Shown here: piece after piece, positions 32,533-40,893 of the stretch | Layout: every line of letters begins with the position of its first letter | Position numbering within the stretch: the first letter of the stretch is position 1 | NCBI GenBank assembly: GCA_035652335.1 | Contig: DASRDZ010000014.1 | Span: forward strand, 6,870-70,869 | From: DASRDZ01 sp035652335 | GTDB taxonomy: Bacteria; Chloroflexota; Dormibacteria; Aeolococcales; Aeolococcaceae | Reading direction: 5' to 3' | DNA: 64,000 nt | Made by a program: the position numbers and the translations under genes | The notes under the pieces: generated by a model | Databases searched by the model: none | The model's input: the letters and a program-made list of their open reading frames with translations, nothing else | Told to the model about the DNA's origin: nothing

Positions 32533-33105
32533 CTAGCGGAGCCGCCAGAACAGGTACCCGGCGCCGCCCCCGAGCCCGAGCAGGACGAGCATGGCGACCA
32601 GCACCAGCGTGAAGCCGCCACCCCCGCTCGACGGCGTCGCCGTGTTGGAGGTCGAGGGCGACGTCACCGGCGTGGTCCCGGGCGACACCGTCGAGGTGTC
32701 GGTGCCGGAGTCGGTCGCGCCGCTGTCCGTGGGGCTGGGCGACGGAGTCGCCGGCGTCGAAGGCGTGCTGCTCGGCGAGGGGGTGCCCGTCGGTGGCAGC
32801 GGCGTGGTCGGGGCCGGGGTGAACGTGGGCTGGAGGAGCGTCGGTGACGGAGTGGACGTGGGGGTATCCGTGGACGGGTTCGACGCGGTGGGAGGAGGAC
32901 AGGGCGTGTGAAATGGTGGCTTGACCGTGCAGGCGCTGTTGGCGTCGGCAGACTGCTGAACCTGCGCCGACGCCGCGATGAAGCCCGGCGGAAGGATCGG
33001 CGCCGGTGGCGTCAACCGCGCCCCCGCGAGGACCAACCCCACAACAGCGAGCGCCACCCCGACGCACCCCGCCGCCGCCAGCCGGCGCAGCCACCCGGTG
33101 CTCAC
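32533..33105 (-). CDS. Pro/Thr/Ser-rich surface protein with two membrane anchors
   Basis: 190 aa, GTG start overlapping the acylase stop (GTGA). N-terminal membrane segment (AAGCVGVALAVVGLVLAGA), a short region with a Cys pair, then about 100 residues of Pro, Thr and Ser, and a C-terminal hydrophobic helix followed by FWRLR. This is the layout of a cell-surface stalk held at both ends. Related Pro/Thr-rich proteins lie at 42930 and 59471. Likely translated together with the acylase, perhaps spacing it from the membrane. Confidence 0.65.
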   Translation of the reverse strand: MSTGWLRRLAAAGCVGVALAVVGLVLAGARLTPPAPILPPGFIAASAQVQQSADANSACTVKPPFHTPCPPPTASNPSTDTPTSTPSPTLLQPTFTPAPTTPLPPTGTPSPSSTPSTPATPSPSPTDSGATDSGTDTSTVSPGTTPVTSPSTSNTATPSSGGGGFTLVLVAMLVLLGLGGGAGYLFWRLR

Positions 33106-35540
33106 GCCGCCTCCTCGGCGACGTGCTCGGAGGGCGCCACCTGGGCCACCGGTGCGGGGGTCAGCACGAGCGTGGCGTGCGTCGCGGCGGCGACGGCCTC
33201 CCGGCTCCAGGCCAGCGGCTGCTGGGCGTTGCGCGTCCAGTCGGCGATCATGTCGCGGTAGTTGCGCGAGCCGGGGTGGCCCGACTGCCCGGGGAAGTGG
33301 ATGCCGGTGCAGGCGTCCCAGTCGCCGACGTCGAGGATCTGCCGCCACGAGGGCGCCCAGCCGCGGGCGCGGTAGGGGTCGTTGCTGACGTACGCCGTCT
33401 GCAGCACGGTGTCGGTGTCGCCGCCGATCTCGATGCTGCCGGCGTTGAAGAGCAGGTTGAGCGGGCGCTTCCGGCCCAGCACGTGGTCGACGGGGACGGC
33501 GTGCAGCCTGCCCCAGCGCCACCTGCGGGGACGGCCGGCGCGGCGGCGCAGGTCGGCGACCGCGTCCTCGAGGGCGCGCGCCGCCACGTCCTGCCAGGTC
33601 ACGCCCGGCGCGAACCAGGAGGTGTCACCCTCGCGCCAGCGGCGCAGCAGGTGCGGGGTCACCCCGCCGACCAGGTTGCCCGCCATGCCGAAGACGGGAT
33701 GCGGCAGCTCGCCCGCCGCCAGCGGCCAGTGCTCACCGCAGAGCGGCTCCAGCGCGTGCTGGGTGAGACGGCGCATGAAGGCCTCGTAGACGCAGGCCTC
33801 GGCCGACTCGGGATCGAGCACGCCGTCCCAGCGGGCCAGGTTGGCGCGGGCCTCCTCGGCGAGCGGCTGCTCGCAGCGCACCTCGCCGAGGAGCTGGGCG
33901 ACCTCGCGCGCCGGCGGGCAGGTGATGTCGAGCTGGGCGGCGGCCATGTCCGACATGGTCAGACCGCTGCGGCCCGTGAGGATTTCACGGATGCGCAATG
34001 CGCGGTAGCCGTTCATGTAGTCCATGCCGATGTGGTGCGGGAACTCCGGGCCGACGACGCGATTGTTGGCGGTGACCACGAGATGCTCGGGCGGGTCGAG
34101 CACCTGGGGCACCTCGTCGATGCCGAGCACCCCCTTCCACAGCGCGTCGCCGGTCCAGCCGGGGACGGGCAGCCCGCTGGCGGCGCGCGCCCGCACCGGC
34201 ACGTGCCCGGAGAGCAGGTAGCCGATGTGCCCGTCGACGTCGGCGTACACGACGTTCTGGGAGGGACCGTCGAGCGGCGCGAAGGCCTGCTTGAAGCTGC
34301 GCCAGTCGGAGGCGCGCTGCAGCTGCAGCACCGTCTCCGCGGCGCCTCCCGGCTTCAGCGCCGTCCACTGCAACGCGAGCCCGCGCCACATGCCCGCCGC
34401 CTTGTCCTCGTAGCGGTCGACGAGCGGGCCGTGCCGCGTCACCACCACGTCCTCGACCACGGGATCCGGCAGCCCCTTCACGGTGATGCGCTCGCTGCGC
34501 AGCTCAGCGTCGACCATGCCCTTCTCTGTGCGGTACTGCCGGCCGTCGCGTCCCGAGAGCTCCTCGATGACGAGGTCCTGCACGTCGGCGAAGGAGTTGG
34601 TGTAGCCCCACGCGACGCGACGGTTGTGGCCGATGATGGGGAAGGGCAGGCCGGCCAGGGTGACGCCGGTGGTCTCGAAGTCGTCGCCCGCGGCGATGTG
34701 CGCCTGGTACCAGATCGACGGCGCGCTGGGCGGGAGGTGCGGGTCGTTGCAGAGAATGGGCCGGCCGCTGGCGGTGAGGGTGCCGTCGACCACCCAGTTG
34801 TTGCTGGCCGCGCCGCCGGTGCCGGCCGGGATCCACTGCGCCGCCTCGCGGAACAGCTCCAGCGCCTCGCCCGAGCTGCCCGCCGCGGCGCGCGCCGCCG
34901 ACCCGAGGATGGTCGGGTTGGTGTCGACGTAGAGGAAGTCGAGCTGCGCCGCCTTCTCGGGACCGAGCCGGCGCAGCAGCTCGAAACGGCGCAGCTCGTT
35001 GTCCATGTTCAGCGCCAGGCCGAGGTTCAGCAGCTTGCCGAGCAGCAGCGAGTGGGCCGGCTTCCACGGCTCCGGCCTGAGGCGCAGCAGCGTCATCTCC
35101 AGCGGCAGCGGGCGCCCGGACTCCCACACGGCATTCACCCCGCGCGCATACGCGTCGAGCATGCGGCGCGCCTCCTCGCTGAGCAGCGCGACCTCCTCCT
35201 CGGCGACGCGCGCGAGCCCGAGGCGCCGCATGAAGCGGTCGGCGGGAAGGCCCTCCTGGCCGGCGAACTCGGACACCCGCCCCGCGGCGACGCGGCGGTT
35301 GAAGTCCATCTGCCAGCCGCGGTCCTGGGCGTGCACCCAGCCCATGGCGAAGGCGGCGTCCTCCATGGAGCGTGCCTCGACGTGGGGCACGCCGCGGCGG
35401 TCGCGGCGGATCGTCACCGGCGCCTCGACGCCCGGCACCGTCACGCTGCCGCTGACCAGCGGGAGGGGACGCCGGTAGAGCACCCACCAGAGCGCCAGCA
35501 GCACGGCCAGCACCACCACGACGACGATCAGCGCGACCAC
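33102..35540 (-). CDS. Penicillin acylase-family Ntn hydrolase
   Basis: 812 aa, GTG start with GGAGAGG upstream. An N-terminal hydrophobic helix exports or anchors the protein. The alpha part has VPHVEARSMEDAAFAMGWVHAQDR; a linker precedes GGAASNNWVVDG, where Ser246 is the predicted N-terminal nucleophile released by self-cleavage. The beta part has HLPPSAPSIWYQAHI and NRRVAWGYTNSFADVQDL. Such enzymes cleave amide bonds: beta-lactam side chains, acyl-homoserine lactones or other N-acyl compounds. Quorum quenching or scavenging are both possible. A TAGAGT box lies on the minus strand at 35594-35599. Confidence 0.9.
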   Translation of the reverse strand: MVALIVVVVVLAVLLALWWVLYRRPLPLVSGSVTVPGVEAPVTIRRDRRGVPHVEARSMEDAAFAMGWVHAQDRGWQMDFNRRVAAGRVSEFAGQEGLPADRFMRRLGLARVAEEEVALLSEEARRMLDAYARGVNAVWESGRPLPLEMTLLRLRPEPWKPAHSLLLGKLLNLGLALNMDNELRRFELLRRLGPEKAAQLDFLYVDTNPTILGSAARAAAGSSGEALELFREAAQWIPAGTGGAASNNWVVDGTLTASGRPILCNDPHLPPSAPSIWYQAHIAAGDDFETTGVTLAGLPFPIIGHNRRVAWGYTNSFADVQDLVIEELSGRDGRQYRTEKGMVDAELRSERITVKGLPDPVVEDVVVTRHGPLVDRYEDKAAGMWRGLALQWTALKPGGAAETVLQLQRASDWRSFKQAFAPLDGPSQNVVYADVDGHIGYLLSGHVPVRARAASGLPVPGWTGDALWKGVLGIDEVPQVLDPPEHLVVTANNRVVGPEFPHHIGMDYMNGYRALRIREILTGRSGLTMSDMAAAQLDITCPPAREVAQLLGEVRCEQPLAEEARANLARWDGVLDPESAEACVYEAFMRRLTQHALEPLCGEHWPLAAGELPHPVFGMAGNLVGGVTPHLLRRWREGDTSWFAPGVTWQDVAARALEDAVADLRRRAGRPRRWRWGRLHAVPVDHVLGRKRPLNLLFNAGSIEIGGDTDTVLQTAYVSNDPYRARGWAPSWRQILDVGDWDACTGIHFPGQSGHPGSRNYRDMIADWTRNAQQPLAWSREAVAAATHATLVLTPAPVAQVAPSEHVAEEAA

Positions 35541-35628
35541 CCAGAACCTCTCCGTGCTCTCGCGCGCACACCCCGTGGCGCGCGCTCCCGGCGACTCTAT
35601 GCGACGCCGCGCGTCATGGCGCGTCGCT

Positions 35629-36159
35629 TCAGCCGGCGGTGCGCAGGGCGGTGAGGATCTCGGTGTGCGTGCCGAAGGCGAGCGGCGGGACCTCCGGGAG
35701 GGGGAAGCGGGCCACCTCCAGCGCCTCCGGCCCCGGCGCGGGACGCCCGCCGGTGATGGCGCCCAGATAGGCGATGACCACCACCCCCCCGTCCGCGAAG
35801 CCGGCGTGGTGGACGCCGAGCAGCCGCTCGATGCGCACCCGGCAGCCGATCTCCTCCAGGCACTCGCGCGCGGCGGCGTGGCTCGGGTGCTCGTCGAAGT
35901 CGACGTAGCCGCCGGGGAGCGCCCACTCGCCGAGGCAGGGCTCGATGCCGCGGCGGAGCAGCCACACCGCGCCGTCCTCGACCAGGGCGGTGACGGCCAC
36001 CACCTTGGGGTCGCGGAAGGCGATGTAGTCGCAGGCGGGGCAGGCGGGCAGGGCGCGACCCTCGACGTCGCGCTCGGTCAGCTCGCTGCCGCAGGCAGGG
36101 CAGAAGCGGTGGCGGCGGCGGGTCGACGGCGGGCGCGACTCGCTGCCGGCGGATGTCAT
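35629..36159 (-). CDS. NUDIX hydrolase with N-terminal zinc ribbon
   Basis: 176 aa. CPACG and CPACDY form a four-Cys zinc ribbon, then a NUDIX box within GGYVDFDEHPSHAAARECLEE (Gly, Glu, REXXEE pattern kept). The layout resembles NudC-like pyrophosphatases but without the long N-terminal domain, so ADP-ribose or NADH-type substrates are guesses. Start at 36159 follows a TACGAT box by 10 nt; an in-frame ATG at 36171 lies inside that box. Divergent from gcvT. Confidence 0.88.
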   Translation of the reverse strand: MTSAGSESRPPSTRRRHRFCPACGSELTERDVEGRALPACPACDYIAFRDPKVVAVTALVEDGAVWLLRRGIEPCLGEWALPGGYVDFDEHPSHAAARECLEEIGCRVRIERLLGVHHAGFADGGVVVIAYLGAITGGRPAPGPEALEVARFPLPEVPPLAFGTHTEILTALRTAG

Positions 36160-36169
36160 GGCGACGGCC

Positions 36170-36219
36170 ATCGTACGGCTGCCCGCCGGTCCACGGCGGC
36201 GGGTCCCGCTCGCTACACT
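36170..36219. promoter_or_regulatory. Divergent promoters for the NUDIX and gcvT genes
   Basis: Minus-strand TACGAT (36170-36175) ends 10 nt before the NUDIX ATG; plus-strand TACACT (36214-36219) ends 10 nt before the gcvT ATG. With only 70 bp between start codons there is no room for a glycine riboswitch. Confidence 0.5.
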
Positions 36220-36229
36220 CGCGCAGCCC

Positions 36230-37327
36230 ATGGCGCAGCGCACTCCCCTGTACGACCGCCACGTCGCCCTCGGCGCCAGCATGGTCGAGTTCGCCGGCTA
36301 CGACATGCCCATCCAGTACTCGAACATGCGCGACGAGCACACCGCGGTCCGGCAGCGCGCCGGGATCTTCGACCTCTCCCACATGGGCGAGGTGCGCATC
36401 GGCGGCGCCGACCCGGTGGCGGCGGTGCAGCGGCTGATCACCAACGACCTCGACCGCATCGGCGAAGGCCGCGCACAGTACACCGCGATGTGCAACGACG
36501 ATGGCGGGATCATCGACGACCTCGTCGTGTACCGCGGCGTGGCGGAGTGCTGGATCGTCGTCAACGCCTCGCGCCGCGCGGTGGACGTCGACTGGATGCG
36601 CGCGCATCTGCGCGACGGCGCGACGCTGCACGACGCGTCCGACGAGACGGCGCTGATCGCGGTGCAGGGACCGCGCGCCGTGTCCGTGGTCGCGCCGCTG
36701 GTGTCGGGCGTCGACGTCGCGGGGCTGCGTCCCTTCGCATACGGCTGGGGCGCGACCGTGGCGGGGGTCGAGGGCGTCGTGGTGTCCCGCACCGGCTACA
36801 CCGGCGAGGACGGTGTCGAGCTGTACGTCGACGCACCGCGCGCCGGCCAGGTGTGGGACGCGCTGCGGGAGGCGGGGCGCTCCGTCGACATGCTGCCCTG
36901 CGGTCTCGGCGCGCGCGACACGCTGCGCTTGGAAGCCGGTCTGCGGCTGTACGGCCAGGACATGGACGAGTCCGTCGATCCCTTCTCCGCAGGGCTCGGC
37001 TGGGTGGTGAAGCTCGACAAGGACGACTTCATCGGCGCCGGCGCGCTGCGCACCATCAGGGAGAACGGCGCGCCGCGCCGTTTCGCCGGACTGCGGATGT
37101 CGGGACGTGCGATCGCGCGGCATGGCATGCCGGTGCTGCACGAGGATGCGCAGGTCGGCGAGGTGACCAGCGGCACCTACAGCTTCACCCTGGGATGCGG
37201 CATCGCCACCGCGTCGCTGCGCAGCGACGTGCCCGGTGACGTCGCGCTGCAGGTCGACATCCGCGGCACGCGCGCCGGTGCGGAGCAGGTGGCGCTGCCG
37301 TTCTACAAGCGCCCGTCGAACACGTAA
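36230..37327 (+). CDS. gcvT: Glycine cleavage system T protein (aminomethyltransferase)
   Basis: 365 aa. Starts RTPLYDRHVALGASMVEFAGYDMPIQY (shown in part by family); includes FDLSHMGEVRIGG, the folate-binding Asp region GIIDDLVVYR, SRTGYTGEDGVELY, GLGARDTLRLEAGLRLYG and EVTSGTYSFTLG. It transfers the aminomethyl carbon from lipoyl-GcvH to tetrahydrofolate with release of ammonia. gcvH follows after 14 nt. The P-protein genes are not here, so the system is split. Confidence 0.97.
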   Translation: MAQRTPLYDRHVALGASMVEFAGYDMPIQYSNMRDEHTAVRQRAGIFDLSHMGEVRIGGADPVAAVQRLITNDLDRIGEGRAQYTAMCNDDGGIIDDLVVYRGVAECWIVVNASRRAVDVDWMRAHLRDGATLHDASDETALIAVQGPRAVSVVAPLVSGVDVAGLRPFAYGWGATVAGVEGVVVSRTGYTGEDGVELYVDAPRAGQVWDALREAGRSVDMLPCGLGARDTLRLEAGLRLYGQDMDESVDPFSAGLGWVVKLDKDDFIGAGALRTIRENGAPRRFAGLRMSGRAIARHGMPVLHEDAQVGEVTSGTYSFTLGCGIATASLRSDVPGDVALQVDIRGTRAGAEQVALPFYKRPSNT

Positions 37328-37341
37328 GAGGAGCCGACTCG

Positions 37342-37713
37342 ATGCCCGACCTCAGTGGTTATCGCTTCACCGCATCGCACGAGTGGGTCGACGGCGGGTC
37401 GCGCGTCGGCATCACCGACTACGCGCAGCAGCAGCTCGGCGACGTCATCTTCCTGGAGCTCCCTGAGGTGGGGCGCACCCTCAGCGCCGGCGAGCGCTTC
37501 GGCGTCATCGAGTCGGTGAAGGCGGCCTCCGATCTCTACGCACCGGTGGGCGGGCGCGTCGCCGAGGTGAACGACGCCCTTGTCGACGCCCCGGAAAAGG
37601 TCAACAGTGACCCATACGGCGAGGGCTGGCTGATGCGCCTCGAAGAGGTCGACGAGGCCGGCGCGGAGCTGCTCGACCTGGAGGCCTACGAGAAGGTGGC
37701 CTCGGGGCACTGA
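37342..37713 (+). CDS. gcvH: Glycine cleavage system H protein
   Basis: 123 aa. A lipoyl domain with the modified Lys in GVIESVKAASDLYAP, preceded by GITDYAQQQLGDVIFLELP, and ending EAYEKVASGH. It carries the aminomethyl group between P, T and L proteins. GAGGAG 8 nt before the ATG makes this one of the clear Shine-Dalgarno-led genes, as expected for the second gene of an operon. Confidence 0.97.
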   Translation: MPDLSGYRFTASHEWVDGGSRVGITDYAQQQLGDVIFLELPEVGRTLSAGERFGVIESVKAASDLYAPVGGRVAEVNDALVDAPEKVNSDPYGEGWLMRLEEVDEAGAELLDLEAYEKVASGH

Positions 37714-37766
37714 GCCCCGGACCGGCGCGCTGCGCGGCCGTGGCGGACTCGGGCAGACTTGCGCTC

Positions 37767-38339
37767 GTGAGCTTCGATCCCGACGCCGGCTCCGACCACC
37801 TGCGCGAGACCCTCGCGGAACGCCGCACCGTCTTCGAGGGGCGGCTGTTGAAGGTCTACCAAGACCAGGTGACGCTGCCCGACGGCCGGCCCGCCACCCG
37901 CGAGATCGTCCACCACCGCGGCGCGGTCGCCGTTGTGCCGGTGGCCGCGGACGGGCGTGTGGTGCTGGTGCGGCAGTGGCGGCACGCCATGGAGCGGGCG
38001 CTGTGGGAGATCCCGGCGGGCACGCGCGACGAGGGCGAGGAGCCGTTCACCACCGCGCGGCGGGAGCTGGAGGAGGAGACGGGCTACACCGCCGCCGCGT
38101 GGCGGTCGCTGGGTGAGGCGTGCGTCTCGCCTGGCTACTCGCGGGAGCTGATCTGGTTCTTCCTCGCCGAGGGGCTCACCGAGGGCGAGACCTCGACCGA
38201 CGCCGACGAGCTGCTCGACGTGCGGCTCTTCGAGCCCGGTGAGATCCTCCAGCTGGTGGGCTCGGGCACGACCGACCTCAAGACGCTGGCGGGCCTCGCC
38301 CTGGCGGGGCGGCTGCCCGCGCTGCAGGGGGTGCGGTGA
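37767..38339 (+). CDS. NUDIX hydrolase, ADP-ribose pyrophosphatase-like
   Basis: 190 aa from the GTG at 37767, which follows CAGACT by 7 nt; an in-frame GTG at 37740 is possible. GAVAVVPVAADGRVVLVRQWRH, WEIPAGTRDEGEEPFTTARRE and LEEETGYTA give a full NUDIX box, and YCS-like PGYSRELIWFFLAEGL matches the ADP-ribose pyrophosphatase group. It probably hydrolyses ADP-ribose or related nucleoside diphosphate sugars. The stop overlaps the next GTG start. Confidence 0.88.
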   Translation: MSFDPDAGSDHLRETLAERRTVFEGRLLKVYQDQVTLPDGRPATREIVHHRGAVAVVPVAADGRVVLVRQWRHAMERALWEIPAGTRDEGEEPFTTARRELEEETGYTAAAWRSLGEACVSPGYSRELIWFFLAEGLTEGETSTDADELLDVRLFEPGEILQLVGSGTTDLKTLAGLALAGRLPALQGVR

Positions 38340-38914
38340 GCGGCACCACCCCACCCCTCCCCGACGCGGAGGACTTCATCGAGCGGGCCATCGAGAGCGT
38401 GCTCGACCAGGTCCCCGACGTCACCGACGAGGAGCCCGAGGGCAGCGCCAAGCTGCAGCCCTGGGCGGAGACCGCCGCCCCGCCCTCGAAGGACAAGCGT
38501 CCCCTGAGCGAGCTGCTCGAGCAGTACGCCGCCCGCGTCGCGGCCGCGCCCGACGCCGTGGCCGGACGGCCCCGCGGCCAGCACCCCGTCGCCGCCTTCT
38601 TCGCCCGCTTCACCCCGCAGCGAGGCGGAGCGCGCGCCGACGCTGGGGAGGGGGCCTCCCGGAGCCGGCGCCGCCGCGGCCGCCGCGGGATGCCCGACGC
38701 CGGGCGCGGCACGGCCACTCCGCAGCCCGCCGCCACGCCACCGGCCGCCCGGCCGCCGCGGGGACCCCGCCGCTCCCCCGAGGCGGGCTCGCCGCCGCGC
38801 CAGCAGGATCCCGCCGGCCAGGGTCCGCGCCGCTCCCACCGCCGGGGTCGCCGCCGCGGCCGGGGTGGCGGAGGTGGTGGCGGAGGTGGTGGCGGCGCCC
38901 CTGCCCAGGGCTGA
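38336..38914 (+). CDS. Disordered Arg/Gly-rich protein
   Basis: 192 aa, GTG start overlapping the NUDIX stop by 4 nt. The first 60 residues are acidic (DAEDFIERAIESVLDQVPDV); the middle has a helical piece (LSELLEQYAARVAAAP, HPVAAFFARFTPQ). The last 90 are Arg/Pro/Gly-rich with RRRRGRRG, RRGRRRGRGG and a run of about 11 Gly. This resembles RGG-type RNA-binding tails. Its placement, coupled to both neighbours, supports a real gene, although a low-complexity frame in GC-rich DNA is a caution. Confidence 0.55.
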   Translation: MSGTTPPLPDAEDFIERAIESVLDQVPDVTDEEPEGSAKLQPWAETAAPPSKDKRPLSELLEQYAARVAAAPDAVAGRPRGQHPVAAFFARFTPQRGGARADAGEGASRSRRRRGRRGMPDAGRGTATPQPAATPPAARPPRGPRRSPEAGSPPRQQDPAGQGPRRSHRRGRRRGRGGGGGGGGGGGAPAQG

Positions 38915-39707
38915 CACCGCCGTGCAGGACATCCTCGCCCGCATCGCCCGCGGCGAGCTCGCGCCCGCCGAGGCGGAGCCCCTGCTCCGCGCCGAGCGGG
39001 TCGCCCGCCTGGAGGACCGGGCCGCCCTCGACCTCGACCGCCACCGCCGCGGCGGCGTCCCCGAGGTGGTCCTGGCCGGACCCAAGACGGCTGCGGACGT
39101 GGCCCGCATCGCCTCGGTTCTCCTCGAGGCCACCGGCCAGGCCTGCGTCTCGCGCATGCGCGCAGGTCATCGCACCGCCGTCCGCCGCCTCGGCGAGCAG
39201 CGCGGTGCGGAGCTGGTCGCCTACGGCCGGGCCAGCTGCCGACTGGTCGCCCCCGCCGCCAGCGGGAACGGGGCGCACGCCGCGAGCCCGGCCGGCCACG
39301 TCGGCCTCATCGCCGCCGGCACCTCCGACCTCGAAGCCCTGGCGGAGGCGCGCATGGTCTGCGACGCCGCGGGCTGCACCACCGCACAGGTGGCCGACGT
39401 CGGCGTGGCCGGGCTGCACCGCCTCTTCGAGCCGCTCTCCACGCTGCTCGCCGGCGACGTCGACGCCCTGGTCGTGGCCGCCGGGATGGACGGCGCGCTT
39501 CCGTCGGTCGTGGCGGGGCTCGTCCACGTCCCGGTGATCGGGTTGCCCACCTCGACCGGCTACGGGGCCGGCGGCAAGGGCGAGGCGGCCCTGCTCTCGA
39601 TGCTGCAGACGTGCGCGCCGGGGCTGACCGTCGTCAACGTCGACAACGGCGTCGGTGCCGGCGCGGCGGCCGTCCGCATCGCCCTGCAGCGCCACCGGAG
39701 CGCATGA
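38865..39707 (+). CDS. larB: Nickel-pincer cofactor biosynthesis protein LarB
   Basis: Up to 280 aa. The C-terminal PurE-like domain is typical of LarB: VVAAGMDGALPSVVAGLV, then PVIGLPTSTGYGAGGKGEAA and VVNVDNGVGAGAAA. The N-terminal part has ILARIARGELAPAEAEPLL. LarB carboxylates and hydrolyses nicotinic acid adenine dinucleotide at the first step of the lactate racemase cofactor pathway. larC and larE are not in the window. The start is uncertain: 38865 lies inside the Gly-repeat DNA of the upstream gene; a GTG at 38922 would avoid the overlap. Confidence 0.93.
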   Translation: MAEVVAEVVAAPLPRADTAVQDILARIARGELAPAEAEPLLRAERVARLEDRAALDLDRHRRGGVPEVVLAGPKTAADVARIASVLLEATGQACVSRMRAGHRTAVRRLGEQRGAELVAYGRASCRLVAPAASGNGAHAASPAGHVGLIAAGTSDLEALAEARMVCDAAGCTTAQVADVGVAGLHRLFEPLSTLLAGDVDALVVAAGMDGALPSVVAGLVHVPVIGLPTSTGYGAGGKGEAALLSMLQTCAPGLTVVNVDNGVGAGAAAVRIALQRHRSA

Positions 39708-40444
39708 GCCGGGCGCGGCTCGGCGACCGGCCCGTCGAGGCCGTCCTCTTCGACTACGGGCTCACCCTCATCACCTACGCGCGTCCCGAGTCCGCGCTGC
39801 GTCGCGCGTACGAGCGCATTGCGGCATTGGTCGGCGGCGATTGGGACGCCGGCCGCCTGCTCGACGCCGTGCACGACCGCGTCGACGCCCGGGTGGCCGC
39901 CCACGAGGCGAGCGGCGGCCTGGAGGAGATCGACATCACCGCCGCCCACCGCGACGCCTACGCCGGCCTGGGCATCAGGCTCGACGCCGCCACCCTCGAC
40001 CGCGCCATGCACGAGGAGCAGGTCGCCTGGTGGGAGGGGATCCACGTCGCCCCCGGGGCGCCGGAGGTGCTGCGCACGCTGCGCGCGGAGGGCCTGCGAC
40101 TCGGCATCTGCTCCAACGCCCCCTACCGCCCCGCCAGCATGCGCGAGCAGCTGGCGCACGTCGGGCTGGCGCCGCTGGTCGACGCCGCCGTCTTCAGCGC
40201 CGAGGTGGGCTGGCGCAAGCCGGCGCCCGAGATCTTCGCGGCCGCGCTGCGGGCCCTGGGCGCACGCCCGGAGACCACAGTCCACGTCGGCGACCGGCTG
40301 CGGGAGGACGTCGACGGCGCCCACGCGGCGGGGATGCGTGCCGTGCGCCTCCGCGAGCACAACGACGACCACGACGTGGACGACCGTGCCGACGCCGTCA
40401 TCGACCGCCTCGGCGACCTGCCGCAGCTCCTCGGCCTGGCCTGA
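39704..40444 (+). CDS. HAD-superfamily hydrolase (IA type)
   Basis: 246 aa; ATGA overlap with larB. Motif I reads LFDYGLTLITY: the nucleophile Asp is present but the usual second Asp is Gly, as in YihX-like members. Motif II is ICSNAP, motif III Lys in GWRKPAPEIF, motif IV VGDRLREDVDGA. A helical cap lies between motifs I and II. Probable small phosphatase; coupling with larB suggests but does not prove a cofactor-related substrate. Confidence 0.85.
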   Translation: MSRARLGDRPVEAVLFDYGLTLITYARPESALRRAYERIAALVGGDWDAGRLLDAVHDRVDARVAAHEASGGLEEIDITAAHRDAYAGLGIRLDAATLDRAMHEEQVAWWEGIHVAPGAPEVLRTLRAEGLRLGICSNAPYRPASMREQLAHVGLAPLVDAAVFSAEVGWRKPAPEIFAAALRALGARPETTVHVGDRLREDVDGAHAAGMRAVRLREHNDDHDVDDRADAVIDRLGDLPQLLGLA

Positions 40445-40497
40445 GCGAGCGCTTGCTCGGAGCGCTTTTCTAGGCGATCGCTATAATGCGCATCCCG
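40443..40497 (+). promoter_or_regulatory. Hairpin/operator region and consensus -10 box TATAAT before the XRE-type gene
   Basis: A near-perfect 16-bp palindrome (40443-40458) contains AGCGCT; a second AGCGCT at 40461-40466 is followed by TTTC. These may be a weak terminator for the HAD gene or operator half-sites. TATAAT at 40492-40497 is the only perfect consensus -10 I found. The GTG start is 40 nt further on, so this transcript has a leader. Confidence 0.55.
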
Positions 40498-40537
40498 TCC
40501 GGCGGGTGGGACGAACCTGAGCGCGAGGTCCCCGACA

Positions 40538-40840
40538 GTGGAGTTCCGCGACTACCTCAAGGAGAAGTGCCGCGAGCGCGGCATCTCGCTGCATCGCCTC
40601 GCGCTTCTCTGCGACCTCAACCAGATCTACTTCTACCAGGCGGTCAACAAGAACAAGGAGAACCCGCCGCCGTGGGTGCTGCGCCGCGCCGCGCCGCACC
40701 TCGGGGTGCCCTACGTCGAGCTGCTGATGGCGGCGGGCTACCTGCGTGACAGCGACCTCGCCGAGTGGCACGAGCACCAGCGGCGCGGCGGGCGGGTGCC
40801 GGCGCTGGCGGGAGCCGAGGCCGGCGGCCCGGGCGACTAG
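40538..40840 (+). CDS. XRE-like helix-turn-helix protein
   Basis: 100 aa, GTG start. KEKCRERGISLHRLALLCDL and NQIYFYQAVNKNKENPPPW give helices 1-4 of a lambda-repressor-type fold; WVLRRAAPHLGVPYVELLMAAGYL completes the five-helix bundle. The tail is Gly/Ala-rich. The consensus promoter and nearby palindrome are compatible with autoregulation. The next gene is an ECF-type sigma factor 53 nt downstream on the same strand, so the pair may form a regulatory unit. Confidence 0.75.
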   Translation: MEFRDYLKEKCRERGISLHRLALLCDLNQIYFYQAVNKNKENPPPWVLRRAAPHLGVPYVELLMAAGYLRDSDLAEWHEHQRRGGRVPALAGAEAGGPGD

Positions 40841-40893
40841 GGGCCGGCGGTCAGCGGGATGCAGGAAGGGATCGACGGAAGGGAGCGAGAGCG

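Noticed and set aside
36160..36229. Glycine riboswitch before gcvT
   Set aside because: Only 70 bp separate the divergent start codons, and the -10 box lies 10 nt before the ATG, leaving no leader to fold.
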